64,000 nucleotides of DNA from Shewanella electrica (GTDB lineage: Bacteria > Pseudomonadota > Gammaproteobacteria > Enterobacterales > Shewanellaceae): assembly GCF_022321485.1 (NCBI RefSeq), contig NZ_JAKOGG010000005.1:292237-356236 (forward strand). The letters run 5' to 3'. Shown piece by piece: positions 1 to 8,062 of the stretch. The notes beneath the pieces were generated by a model. That model ran no database searches, was not told the DNA's origin, and saw only the letters and a program-made list of their open reading frames with translations. The translations under genes were made by a program, and so were the position numbers. Position 1 is the stretch's first letter. Every line of letters begins with the position of its first letter.

Positions 1-237
1 ACTGGCGTGCATATCGCCACCGCCAAAGAGCAAGTGCATACCGAGCTAACACTGAAAGTGCTGGAAGAAAAAACGCCACTGCTGCGCTGCCATCGTCAGT
101 ATTTAGTGGCGCCATCGGCGATTGCGGAGATAGAAGTGCTGGAAACTGGCGGCGAAGTAACGACTCACAGCGAAGCGAAAATTCCAGTCTCTCGCCGTTA
201 TTTAAAGGTGCTTAAGCAAGCCTTTGGCTTTAACTAA
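1..237 (+). CDS. btsR: BtsR-type LytTR response regulator, C-terminal fragment
   Basis: This is the 3' end of a gene that begins before the window; the reading frame is open from base 1. The 78 visible residues are the end of a LytTR DNA-binding domain. The stretch LLRCHRQYLV, followed by a hydrophobic EIEVL strand and IPVSRRYLK near the end, is close to E. coli BtsR (YehT) as I remember it. BtsR is the response regulator of the BtsS/BtsR pyruvate-sensing system and activates the transporter gene btsT. The receiver domain is outside the window. A CstA-family transporter with BtsR-type sites lies 4.6 kb downstream, which supports the assignment. Confidence 0.85.
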   Translation, partial: TGVHIATAKEQVHTELTLKVLEEKTPLLRCHRQYLVAPSAIAEIEVLETGGEVTTHSEAKIPVSRRYLKVLKQAFGFN

Positions 238-248
238 ATTAGCGCGAT

Positions 249-271
249 AACCAAGCCAATCAGGCTTGGTT
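249..271. terminator. Hairpin between convergent genes
   Basis: A 9-bp perfect stem (AACCAAGCC / GGCTTGGTT) with a 5-nt loop starts 12 bases after the btsR stop codon, between btsR and the convergent methyltransferase gene. There is no clear T-run on either strand, so it is a weak intrinsic-terminator candidate. The right arm is repeated directly afterwards (GGCTTGGTT again). Confidence 0.4.
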
Positions 272-357
272 GGCTTGGTTAGCTGATGCCAGAGTGATGG
301 ATGTCTGCTAGCATGATGCCTGATGAGCGGATGCCGCTGCTGGCGCTAAATCCCCAG

Positions 358-1167
358 TTACAGCGTTTTGGTTTTCTCCCAAGATACCAGCGCCCAATCC
401 CGTGATGGCGGCATAATCGGCTCACCACTGGCTTGTTTTTGTAGGTAAAACTGCTGCAGTTTTTGCTGCTCGTCATCGGTCAATTTACCTAACGACCAAT
501 TAACTGACTCCAAAAACTCCTCAAAGGTTGCGGTTTTATTCTGGCAATTCGGTCCGCGAATATAGTCCACGTTTGGGTGGATCCCGAGTTGGTAAAGAAT
601 ATTCACCGCAAAGATGTAGTTGGGCAATTCGACCACTGGACGCCCCACCGCCCGCTGAATATTCACATCCACAAATGAGGTGGCGACCGTGTGAGTGGTG
701 TACACCCGCAACTTGGCTTTATTGTTGAGCTTAATCATCGCTTGGCGCAAATCAGCCACCAAGGTTGAGCGGGAAGCGACAGCAATATCGCATTCGGGGA
801 TCTCTTGCCAATCATCTTCCCAAGAGTAATTCATCAAGGTGACGTTCTGCAGGCCCATATATTCCGCGCGCCGTGCCGCCACTTGCAACATGCCACGGCT
901 GTAATCAACGCCGTAAACGTGTTTGAGTGAGTCGGCCAAACTTAAACATACGGAACCTGGACCGCAGCCCATATCAAACAGCGTGGTTGCACCGGATAAG
1001 TCGATCTTTTGTTTCAGTTGCAACAGATACGGGTCAAGCGGATTGGCACAGGATTCGGCCATCTGCTCCGCGCGTGCATCCCAATGTTCTGGCGCTTTGG
1101 TGGTGCGTCCCGCCTGCGCCATCTGTTGTTGATACAGTTCGGCAAAATTTAATTCGTCCAACACCAT
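358..1167 (-). CDS. Class I SAM-dependent methyltransferase linked to metal-type ABC importer
   Basis: A 269-residue Rossmann-fold methyltransferase. SAM motif I is FDMGCGPGS at about residues 64-72, and the acidic end of the next strand is YGVDYS at about 85-90. The start at 1167 has a good ribosome binding site (GGGAGAA). The gene is the last of four on the minus strand, 21 bp after the importer ATPase, and is probably cotranscribed with it. The acceptor substrate cannot be read from the sequence. Its position suggests that it acts on the imported ligand, on a metallophore, or in use of the metal, but this is inference. No signal peptide is seen, so it should be cytoplasmic. Confidence 0.8.
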   Translation of the reverse strand: MVLDELNFAELYQQQMAQAGRTTKAPEHWDARAEQMAESCANPLDPYLLQLKQKIDLSGATTLFDMGCGPGSVCLSLADSLKHVYGVDYSRGMLQVAARRAEYMGLQNVTLMNYSWEDDWQEIPECDIAVASRSTLVADLRQAMIKLNNKAKLRVYTTHTVATSFVDVNIQRAVGRPVVELPNYIFAVNILYQLGIHPNVDYIRGPNCQNKTATFEEFLESVNWSLGKLTDDEQQKLQQFYLQKQASGEPIMPPSRDWALVSWEKTKTL

Positions 1168-1188
1168 GACTGAGTTCTCCCTTAGCTT

Positions 1189-1944
1189 TTACCCATCTAT
1201 TCCGAGATGATGCCGAATATCGGCTTCTCGCACCTTATACAATGCCGCCAAACGTTGTCCGGTGAGCATCTCTGCGGCAGTGCCCTGCTGCACGCCGGTT
1301 TGGGGTGACATCAATACCACCCGATCAGCAATCGCCCGTGCGTGTAGCGGATGGTGAGTAGACATCAACACTGTCATGCCCGCCTGTTTTAACTGCCTAA
1401 CTTGCTCTAACAAACCAATCTGATGACCAAAATCTAAACTTGCTGCTGGCTCATCCATAATCAACAACTGCGGCTGCTGCTGCAAGGCTCGTGCAATTAA
1501 TACCAGTTGCCGCTCACCGCCGCTAAGAGAGGGATACAACCGCTGCGCTAAGTGAGCAATACCTAACTGCTCAAGCAGCGCCAATGCTTGCTGCCGTTCT
1601 TGCTGAGATGGCGAGGCAAACACGCTTAAGTGCGCACTGCGCCCCATCAACACCATATCTAACACGCTAAACGCAAACGGGCCATCATGCGCCTGTGGCA
1701 CATAGGCCAACCATTTAGCCAATTCACGTTGGCTCCAAGCGCTAATCGAACGTTGCTGCAACAGAATATCGCCGCCCAACAGCGGCAAATGTCCGAGCAA
1801 ACTGCGGATCAACGTGGTTTTGCCACAACCATTGGCACCGAGCAGGCAACAGACTTCACCGATAGCGATATCAAAGGTCAGCTGTTGCTGTACCAAATGT
1901 TCAGCATAGCCTATGGCAACGCTTTCAAACGCTACTAAGCTCAC
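1189..1944 (-). CDS. ABC importer ATP-binding protein (FecE/BtuD type)
   Basis: A 251-residue nucleotide-binding subunit of a type II (BtuCD-like) importer. Walker A is GANGCGKT (36-43), the signature is LSGGE (140-144), Walker B is LLIMDEP (160-166), and the switch histidine lies in STHH near 195-198. It overlaps the upstream permease gene by 4 bp, so the two are translationally coupled. The family carries iron-siderophores, haem, cobalamin, or molybdate/tungstate (Haemophilus MolBC). The ModE-like operator ahead of the operon favours molybdate or tungstate here. Confidence 0.93.
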   Translation of the reverse strand: MSLVAFESVAIGYAEHLVQQQLTFDIAIGEVCCLLGANGCGKTTLIRSLLGHLPLLGGDILLQQRSISAWSQRELAKWLAYVPQAHDGPFAFSVLDMVLMGRSAHLSVFASPSQQERQQALALLEQLGIAHLAQRLYPSLSGGERQLVLIARALQQQPQLLIMDEPAASLDFGHQIGLLEQVRQLKQAGMTVLMSTHHPLHARAIADRVVLMSPQTGVQQGTAAEMLTGQRLAALYKVREADIRHHLGIDG

Positions 1945-2933
1945 AAGCGCTCCCTTCGCATCAACAGCAACAAGAAAAATGGCGCCCCAATCATGGCGGT
2001 GAGAATGCCCAGCGGCAGTTCAACGTGGCTGATGGTACGCGCCATGGTATCGGTGACTAGCAGCAAAATGGCACCAACCGCCATAGCACAGGGCAATAGC
2101 CGCACGTTGTTCGCTCCGGTCATGATGCGGCAGATATGCGGCACCACTAATCCAACCCAACCGATGATGCCGGCAATAGACACCGCACTGGCGGTAACTA
2201 ACGTGGCCGCCACAATCAACACCCAGCGCAGTTGCGTAACATTAACCCCCATCGCTCGCGCTTCGTCATCGGGTAAGCTCAGCAAATTCATGCGCCAGCG
2301 TAACAGCCACAGCGGTAAAATGCCGATAAGCAGCAATGGTGCTGCGGTAGAGAGATCCGCCACGGTAATGGTATTGAGGCCACCGAGCAGCCAAAAGGTA
2401 ATCGACGGCAGCTCAGTGTAAGGATCGGCCAGCACTTTGATCAGCGAAATAAACGCACCACATAAGGTGCCCACAGCAATACCTATCAGCACCAGCGATA
2501 ACACCGGATCTTGTCGCCGCGTAAATTGGGCAATCACGCACACTAACGCGACCACCATTAATCCGCCGGCGAAGGCAAATAGCTGAATGCCCGCCATCGA
2601 CAAGCCGAGTAAAATCGCCAAGCTCGCTCCCGCGCCTGCCCCCGCGGAAACACCAAGAATGTCGGGGGACACCAGCGGATTACGAAACATACCTTGATAA
2701 GCCGTGCCCGCCGCTGCTAACGCAGCGCCAATCAATAACGCAGCTAACACCCGCGGCAAGCGGATTTGCCAAAATACTACGGAGGCACTGTGGTTAACGC
2801 TGGTCGCATCGCCCCACAATAACTGGCTCAAATCTGTGAGGGATAATGGGAATTTGCCCACGGAGATTGCTAGCAGCAGGCTCGCAAGCAGTAATCCAAC
2901 TAAGGTGATGGTGGTCGCACGCAGTGTCATCAA
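1941..2933 (-). CDS. FecCD/BtuC-type ABC importer permease
   Basis: A 330-residue, very hydrophobic inner-membrane protein of the FecCD/BtuC family, normally ten transmembrane helices per subunit working as a dimer. Family features include RLPRVLAALLIGAALAAAG near residues 58-76 and the GLVVPHICR segment that contacts the ATPase. It overlaps its neighbours by 4 bp on both sides (binding protein upstream, ATPase downstream), so the three genes form one tight transport operon. Its length is normal for the family. Confidence 0.93.
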   Translation of the reverse strand: MMTLRATTITLVGLLLASLLLAISVGKFPLSLTDLSQLLWGDATSVNHSASVVFWQIRLPRVLAALLIGAALAAAGTAYQGMFRNPLVSPDILGVSAGAGAGASLAILLGLSMAGIQLFAFAGGLMVVALVCVIAQFTRRQDPVLSLVLIGIAVGTLCGAFISLIKVLADPYTELPSITFWLLGGLNTITVADLSTAAPLLLIGILPLWLLRWRMNLLSLPDDEARAMGVNVTQLRWVLIVAATLVTASAVSIAGIIGWVGLVVPHICRIMTGANNVRLLPCAMAVGAILLLVTDTMARTISHVELPLGILTAMIGAPFFLLLLMRRERL

Positions 2934-3973
2934 GCATTCACCAACTGCGGTTCCACCAGTTGCTGATAGTGCGCATCGCTCAGCTCACTGTGATAAAACG
3001 CAGCAAAGAACTGCTGCATTTCCGCTTTAAAACCTGCTTGCAAACTCGGGTCAAGATAAGCTTGTAAACGCCTAATGCCGAGTAAACGGTTGATCCCTGG
3101 AGGCGAGTCAAACCAACCGAACGGGAATCTTGCCAGCAACAATACCTGTTGCTGCTGTACCGCCTTTAACCCTTGCCACTGTGGCGAAGTCTGTATGTGC
3201 TGCCACGTTGATGGCTCTTGGGTAATGATGATATCGGGCTGCCACAACAACAGTTGTTCCATGGATACTGGCGCCAAACCGCGTTGATGTTCCGCGCTAG
3301 CCACATTGCGTAAACCAAGCAACTCTATCGCTTCAGTGTGCAATGAACCCGCAACACCAGTTTCCAAGCCACGAGCGCCACGCGCTGCATAAAAGCTAAG
3401 TTGTCGGCCACGAGCATCAGCAAAGTGCGCCGCCTCAGCCAAAATATGCTCGGCGATCTGCGCTAACTGTTCAGCGCGCGCGTCAGCCCCCAGCACTGCG
3501 CCGGTTTGGCGTAATTGTGCGGCAGAATCTGCCAGCTTACCGCTGACCAATAGATAAGGAATGCCTGTTTGCGCGACAATACGCTCGGCGGTGGAACGGA
3601 AGGTATCGTTGACAGTGCCACAGTCGATAATCAGATCGGGTTTTAACGCCAGTAACTGTTCGAGTGACAGCGTGCTAGAGCGTCCAGCCAAGCGGCCAAG
3701 TTTAGGTAAGGCGGTGAGTTTATTGCTCAGCCACGGATAATCGCCGCCAAGGTCGAAGCTAGCAAGGCCCAACAGTCGTTCTGGCGCCAACGCCAGTAGC
3801 AACATGTCGGCCGGTGCGCCAGCGCTAATGAGTCGTTGCGCCTTAGCGGCGGACGGCACCTGACCAAACATTGATAGCTGTGATGCTGTGCTCGCCATAG
3901 TGAGATTAGGCCACAGGCTGCTGCCCAATAAGCCGCCCAGGCCTTGTAAAATCCGTCGACGCGTTACATCCAT
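2930..3973 (-). CDS. Periplasmic substrate-binding protein with Tat-like signal
   Basis: A 347-residue class III (FecB/BtuF-type) solute-binding protein. The N-terminus has TRRRIL followed by a glycine- and leucine-rich stretch and an A-S-T-A region near 27-30. This looks like a twin-arginine signal, so the protein may be exported folded. The RLGRLAGRSSTLSLEQLLAL segment and a C-terminal PFGWFDSPPGINRLLG motif fit the family. It is the first gene of the importer operon, with AGGGAG before the ATG. The ligand is inferred as molybdate or tungstate from the ModE box 24 bp upstream; iron or corrinoid complexes are the alternatives. Confidence 0.88.
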   Translation of the reverse strand: MDVTRRRILQGLGGLLGSSLWPNLTMASTASQLSMFGQVPSAAKAQRLISAGAPADMLLLALAPERLLGLASFDLGGDYPWLSNKLTALPKLGRLAGRSSTLSLEQLLALKPDLIIDCGTVNDTFRSTAERIVAQTGIPYLLVSGKLADSAAQLRQTGAVLGADARAEQLAQIAEHILAEAAHFADARGRQLSFYAARGARGLETGVAGSLHTEAIELLGLRNVASAEHQRGLAPVSMEQLLLWQPDIIITQEPSTWQHIQTSPQWQGLKAVQQQQVLLLARFPFGWFDSPPGINRLLGIRRLQAYLDPSLQAGFKAEMQQFFAAFYHSELSDAHYQQLVEPQLVNA

Positions 3974-3996
3974 CTCAGCTTGTGCTCCCTTAAAAA

Positions 3997-4020
3997 CGCT
4001 ATATAACCTACTACATAGCG
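3997..4020. promoter_or_regulatory. ModE operator ahead of the ABC importer operon
   Basis: A 24-bp near-perfect palindrome. On the plus strand it reads CGCTATAT, seven bases, then TACATAGCG. The half-site arrangement TATAT-N7-TACAT matches the published ModE consensus TATAT-N7-TAYAT. As I recall it, the same two half-sites occur in the E. coli modA operator. It ends 24 bp before the binding-protein start codon and touches a TAATAT box (minus strand, 4021-4026) that could be the -10, so ModE with molybdate would repress. The match is seen directly; regulation is inferred. Confidence 0.7.
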
Positions 4021-4104
4021 ATATTAAATTAAACGTTTACTGATATGCGTTTGCTAAAAACATGACCTCGGTCGACATGTTGCCCTAAAGCTAACGGCAG
4101 CCAA

Positions 4105-4214
4105 CCTTTGTCGCTTGTTTTGTCATCACAAAGGGCGAGATTCAGGCAACGCGGATGATGTGCGGTGTAGTTATGCTCCAGCAACAGCACCTAACGCTGA
4201 ATAAATTCTGCCCC
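4105..4214. repeat. Dispersed repeat, shorter diverged copy
   Basis: This non-coding segment aligns along about 105 bases with part of the longer element at 41341-41601. A 25-base stretch is identical (4183-4207 with 41433-41457), and the rest is roughly 70% similar by eye. Its right end (CCCCCTA) runs directly into the TAG stop codon of the minus-strand gene at 4215. No transposase is encoded. It looks like a degenerate MITE- or REP-like intergenic element. Confidence 0.6.
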
Positions 4215-4586
4215 CTATGGATAGATGTCCAGCCGCGCAATAGTGAACTCCACCGCCCCGGTTAAGTAGGTTGCGCCGAACTCGATGCAAAAGCCGTTGA
4301 CGGAGACTAAGCCGTCCGCACTATCAATCACAGTGCTGCGGCCGCGGTAACGATAAGCGCCGAGCGATTGCAGCTCATCGGCGCCGTCAACCTCCGGCCC
4401 ATCCGCCAACGCCGCGGCGCACAGTTCGCCATCGAGGATCTGCAAGCGATTATCGACCTTATCGCCCACTTGATAGTTGCCTAAATGGCAAAACACGTCC
4501 ACCGTGGCTTCGCCGCTATCTAGGGTGAGCGTGGCACTTTCCTCACCAAACCACGCAACCTGACGTACCATTAACTGAGCTTGCAT
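4215..4586 (-). CDS. Hypothetical protein, 123 aa
   Basis: I do not recognise this family. It is a soluble, acidic 123-residue protein with no signal peptide or membrane segment, and it is predicted by eye to be mostly beta-strand (alternating hydrophobic residues, many glycines). The start at 4586 has AAGGA 12 bases upstream. It stands alone, divergent from the CstA-family gene, and its stop codon touches a dispersed repeat. The codon use looks like that of its neighbours, so it is probably a real gene. Function unknown. Confidence 0.65.
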   Translation of the reverse strand: MQAQLMVRQVAWFGEESATLTLDSGEATVDVFCHLGNYQVGDKVDNRLQILDGELCAAALADGPEVDGADELQSLGAYRYRGRSTVIDSADGLVSVNGFCIEFGATYLTGAVEFTIARLDIYP

Positions 4587-4775
4587 GTCGCACTTATATC
4601 CTTATTGTGTTCAGTTGATGCTGCATCATAACAGCGCTGAGTCACTTTACTGAAACGCAACACTCGTCAGGGTTCACCTTGTAGCCGCGGTGTAACATCT
4701 CAGCACACCAACCACAAGACAAACTTAAATTAGTAACCGTTGAATCATCCTGTCAGCCGCTCAGGACGCCTAATT

Positions 4776-4804
4776 ACCGCTTACCCTCGTCAACCAACCG
4801 CTCA
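4776..4804 (+). promoter_or_regulatory. BtsR binding site (two direct repeats)
   Basis: Two direct repeats, ACCGCTTA (4776-4783) and ACCGCTCA (4797-4804), are separated by exactly 13 bp. They lie 71 bp before the start of the CstA-family gene. The known BtsR (YehT) site in E. coli is a direct repeat of ACC(G/A)CT(C/T)A with a 13-bp gap, so both copies and the spacing match. A TTGGCG candidate -35 follows at 4817-4822. Activation by BtsR is inferred. Confidence 0.75.
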
Positions 4805-4874
4805 CCTAAACTCCCCTTGGCGCTGTTAATAAAACGTTTAAGCTGACCCCAACGCTAACCTGGAGAGCACAAAT

Positions 4875-6326
4875 ATGTTGTGGTTTTTACTCTGTGTGGG
4901 GCTGCTAATCGGCGGCTATTTCATCTACGGAACCTTTGTCGAAAAAATCTTTGGCATCAATAAAAAACGTCAAACACCGGCGTACGCGCAAAACGATGGT
5001 GTCGACTACGTGCCAATGTCTAAATCCAAAGTTTATTTAATCCAGTTGCTCAACATCGCGGGTGTTGGCCCTATCTTTGGCCCCATCCTCGGTGCGATGT
5101 ACGGTCCTTCAGCCATGCTGTGGATTGTGATTGGTTGTATCTTTGCTGGCGGTGTGCATGACTATTTCTCTGGCATGTTGTCAGTGCGTAACAATGGTCA
5201 GTCGGTACCTAACTTAGCGGGCAAATATCTTGGCAAAAACGCTAAGAATTTTATGAACATCTTTGCCATCGTACTGTTGCTGTTGGTCGGCGTAGTGTTT
5301 ATCTCCGCCCCTGCGGGGCTGCTGGGCAAACTGACTGGCATGAGCGTCGCGATGTTTGTTGGCGTCATCTTTTTGTATTACCTGTTGGCAACTGTGGTAC
5401 CGGTGGACAAAATCATCGGTCGTTTGTATCCATTCTTTGGCGCCTTGCTACTGTTTATGTCTATCAGCTTGACCATTGCCATCGCAATATCAGATGAACA
5501 CAGCTTGTTGGCGGGTTTTGGTCCAGCAGATTTCCTGAAAAACCTCAATCCTAACGATGCGCCACTGTGGCCTGCCCTGTTTATCACCATCGCTTGTGGC
5601 GCGGTTTCAGGCTTCCACGCGACCCAATCACCATTAATGGCACGCTGTGTGGAAAATGAATCTAATGGTCGCTTTGTGTTCTACGGTGCGATGATTGGTG
5701 AAGGGGTTATTGCGCTGATCTGGTGTGCTGTCGCGCTGTCATTCTTTGACGGTGTTGAAGGACTGAACCAAGGTATGGCGGGCAATCCTGCTAACGTAGT
5801 GTATAGCGCCTCAACCGGTTTGCTGGGCACTATCGGTGGTTTCATGGCGGTGTTGGGCGTTATCGTACTGCCAATCACCTCAGGTGACACTGCATTCCGC
5901 TCTGCGCGTTTGATTTTGGCTGAATACTTCAACATGCCACAAACCAAAATCAGCAAACGTCTGCTGTTGGCGCTGCCACTGTTTGTTATCGGCGGTATTC
6001 TGACTCAGGTAGATTTTGGCATCATCTGGCGTTACTTCGGTGTGGCTAACCAAGCCACTGCGGTAATGATGTTGTGGACAGCGGCGGCGTATCTGATGCG
6101 TCATAACAAGCTGCACTGGATTTGTACCATCCCAGCCATGTTTATGACCGCCGTAGTGTTTACCTTCCTGCTCAACTCAGCCACGCTGGGCGCAGGGTTA
6201 CCGATGACCGTGTCCACCATTGCGGGGATCGTGATTACTCTCCTGACCACCGCGCTGGTGTTCTATATCAGCAAAGGTAAAGAAGCGATTAAAGCTGCTG
6301 AAATCGAAAAAGCTGAACAAGCATAA
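4875..6326 (+). CDS. CstA-family transporter, probable BtsR-controlled pyruvate/peptide permease
   Basis: A 483-residue multi-pass inner-membrane protein of the carbon starvation (CstA) family. The family signature NIAGVGPIFGPILGAMYGP is at 60-78, and FAGGVHDYFSGMLSVRNNG follows. E. coli CstA and BtsT carry pyruvate or peptides and have about 700 residues, so this is the shorter form found in many marine bacteria. The start at 4875 has GGAG eight bases upstream. The upstream BtsR repeats and the btsR gene at the window edge suggest a BtsT-like role in pyruvate uptake. The substrate is inferred, not shown. Confidence 0.85.
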   Translation: MLWFLLCVGLLIGGYFIYGTFVEKIFGINKKRQTPAYAQNDGVDYVPMSKSKVYLIQLLNIAGVGPIFGPILGAMYGPSAMLWIVIGCIFAGGVHDYFSGMLSVRNNGQSVPNLAGKYLGKNAKNFMNIFAIVLLLLVGVVFISAPAGLLGKLTGMSVAMFVGVIFLYYLLATVVPVDKIIGRLYPFFGALLLFMSISLTIAIAISDEHSLLAGFGPADFLKNLNPNDAPLWPALFITIACGAVSGFHATQSPLMARCVENESNGRFVFYGAMIGEGVIALIWCAVALSFFDGVEGLNQGMAGNPANVVYSASTGLLGTIGGFMAVLGVIVLPITSGDTAFRSARLILAEYFNMPQTKISKRLLLALPLFVIGGILTQVDFGIIWRYFGVANQATAVMMLWTAAAYLMRHNKLHWICTIPAMFMTAVVFTFLLNSATLGAGLPMTVSTIAGIVITLLTTALVFYISKGKEAIKAAEIEKAEQA

Positions 6327-6346
6327 ACTTCAGCGCAACCGCAACA

Positions 6347-6373
6347 AAGCCAGTGAATTCACTGGCTTTTTTA
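6347..6373 (+). terminator. Rho-independent terminator of CstA-family gene
   Basis: AGCCAGTGAATTCACTGGCT forms a near-perfect 10-bp palindromic stem, followed by TTTTTTA. It starts 20 bases after the CstA-family stop codon and lies just before the convergent siroheme gene. Confidence 0.85.
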
Positions 6374-6377
6374 TTGC

Positions 6378-7289
6378 TCAAATGGCGCCTGGCCGCAGAT
6401 GTTTGGCAAAGGGAAACGCGGCTTTTAGGCGGCCAAGTTCCACATCGTCCACCACCAATAATACTCGTTGCCCAGCTTGCCATGCGCTAACTAATTCGCT
6501 GTCGGCCATTGGTGCGGCGCGCTCGGCGTCACGGCGCAGCAACTCCTGAAGCTCTGGGGAGATATCAGCCACGGCAACCACTCGATCAATGCGCTGCAAC
6601 AGCGGCAGTGCGGCGAGTGGTAACAGCTGTGCGGCCGTGGTTTCTGCAATCAACAGCAACTCACCTTGGCTGCTCGCTTCAGTAAAACTCTGCTGATAAC
6701 GTTGCGGCGTGTTGCTATCAAATCGCTCGCCATTGATGCTAAAAAACCTTTCCCAAAAACGGCGTCGCTCGGCACCGGATGGCAAGCGTTGCTGCACTTC
6801 TTCCCGTTTTTCGGCAATAAAATCAAACAGCGGTGCTAATGAATTAGGCAACATAGCTTCTAGCTTGCCGCGTAAGTCGCGAGCGAAAATGGGCGCCGCA
6901 CCAGCGGTACTGATGGCGATGACTAACCGGTCTCGGTCAACAATTGAGGGAGTAATAAAATCGCAAGCTGCCGGGGTATCGACCACATTCACCCAAACGC
7001 CAAGCTCTTTAGCTTTGGCAGCCAAGCTGAGGTTAAGTGTGTGATTAGCGGTAGCGATGTAGATAAGATCGCGTTGTTGCAGATCATCAGTTTCGACCGC
7101 GCGTTGCGCCAAAGCAATGCGCCCCTCATCGGCATAACGCTGCACTTCATAGGTGACGTCAGGTGCAATCACTTCAATCGTCGCTTGCGTGCGGCTCAAT
7201 AGGTCCAACTTACGACAAGCCACCTCGCCAGCGCCGATGATCAGCACTTTGACGGTGCGAGTATCAAGATAAATGGGGAAATATTGCAT
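6378..7289 (-). CDS. Precorrin-2 dehydrogenase / sirohydrochlorin ferrochelatase (CysG N-terminal type)
   Basis: A 303-residue protein equivalent to the N-terminal half of CysG (Met8p family). It has the NAD-binding motif IIGAGEVACRK near 18-27 and the GAAPIFARDLR segment near 130-140. It oxidises precorrin-2 to sirohydrochlorin and inserts iron, giving siroheme for sulphite and nitrite reductases. No uroporphyrinogen methyltransferase domain is present, so that step must be encoded elsewhere. The C-terminal 100 residues are longer than a minimal Met8p protein. It is a single gene, convergent with the CstA-family transporter. Confidence 0.9.
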   Translation of the reverse strand: MQYFPIYLDTRTVKVLIIGAGEVACRKLDLLSRTQATIEVIAPDVTYEVQRYADEGRIALAQRAVETDDLQQRDLIYIATANHTLNLSLAAKAKELGVWVNVVDTPAACDFITPSIVDRDRLVIAISTAGAAPIFARDLRGKLEAMLPNSLAPLFDFIAEKREEVQQRLPSGAERRRFWERFFSINGERFDSNTPQRYQQSFTEASSQGELLLIAETTAAQLLPLAALPLLQRIDRVVAVADISPELQELLRRDAERAAPMADSELVSAWQAGQRVLLVVDDVELGRLKAAFPFAKHLRPGAI

Positions 7290-7523
7290 CTGTCTGCTAC
7301 CTGCTTGCCGCTAAACTGAAATCACCAAGAATAATACCTTGATAATCAGGCTAATTTGAAGCACTAAGGTTTGTGACATGCCATGAGATGAAACGGCGCC
7401 AGCAGACTCCAACTGAAAATAGCAACCTATTAGCGTTAACCAACTAACGCTAACGATTAACCTTTTTGACCCTGGCAGTGCTAACAGCGGGTTGATGCTG
7501 CTTTACTACTCATCATCAACCCT

Positions 7524-7841
7524 TTATTGATGCGTTTCACAACGCTCCGAACTGCAATTCCAACATAGCTCGAAACTGGCTTCATTGTATTCATGGCACT
7601 GTAAACATTGCCACTGTGGCCGTTCAACCTGCATGGCCGCGAGCATTTGCTGCGCCTTATCACATTGGCAGTCGGCCACCCACAACTCCACATTTTGCAT
7701 ATCAACGGGCAACTCTCCGACACCGCCCATTAATGCCTCACCACGCAACTCCACTTCAATCCCACTGGTTTCTAGCATTCCCTTCCATGTATGGGCCTGT
7801 AATAAATTACCACCCGCCACTAACACTTTTCTCTGTTCCAT
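7524..7841 (-). CDS. DUF2007 protein with C-terminal zinc ribbon
   Basis: A 105-residue small protein. The N-terminal 70 residues resemble DUF2007, a putative signal-transducing fold (KVLVAGGNLLQAHTWKGMLE, then GELPVD). The C-terminus carries a rubredoxin-like zinc ribbon, C79-x2-C82 and C93-x2-C96. It stands alone on the minus strand with about 230 bp of non-coding DNA on each side. No specific partner is suggested by context. It is probably cytoplasmic and its function is unknown. Confidence 0.75.
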   Translation of the reverse strand: MEQRKVLVAGGNLLQAHTWKGMLETSGIEVELRGEALMGGVGELPVDMQNVELWVADCQCDKAQQMLAAMQVERPQWQCLQCHEYNEASFELCWNCSSERCETHQ

Positions 7842-8013
7842 CTGTGTTCCTACCGCATTCGTCTTGAACCATTAGAGCACGCTAGATTTCTCTGGCGCTA
7901 TTGGCGTTAGCCAACGACATGCTACCGTCAAAAAATGAGCAGTGTCGAGCGCTCGACCGCAAAAATTTACCTTTTATCAACAAATATTAATAGACTTTAG
8001 CCTAATGCAGAGA

Positions 8014-8041
8014 CAAAAAAGCCACTCGTATGGAGTGGCTC
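8014..8041 (-). terminator. Terminator of the queA-secF operon
   Basis: Read on the minus strand, AGCCACTC and GAGTGGCT pair as an 8-bp stem around a 5-nt loop and are followed by TTTTTT. It lies 22 bases past the secF stop codon. Confidence 0.85.
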
Positions 8042-8062
8042 TTTATCCAAGCGAGTTAACGC

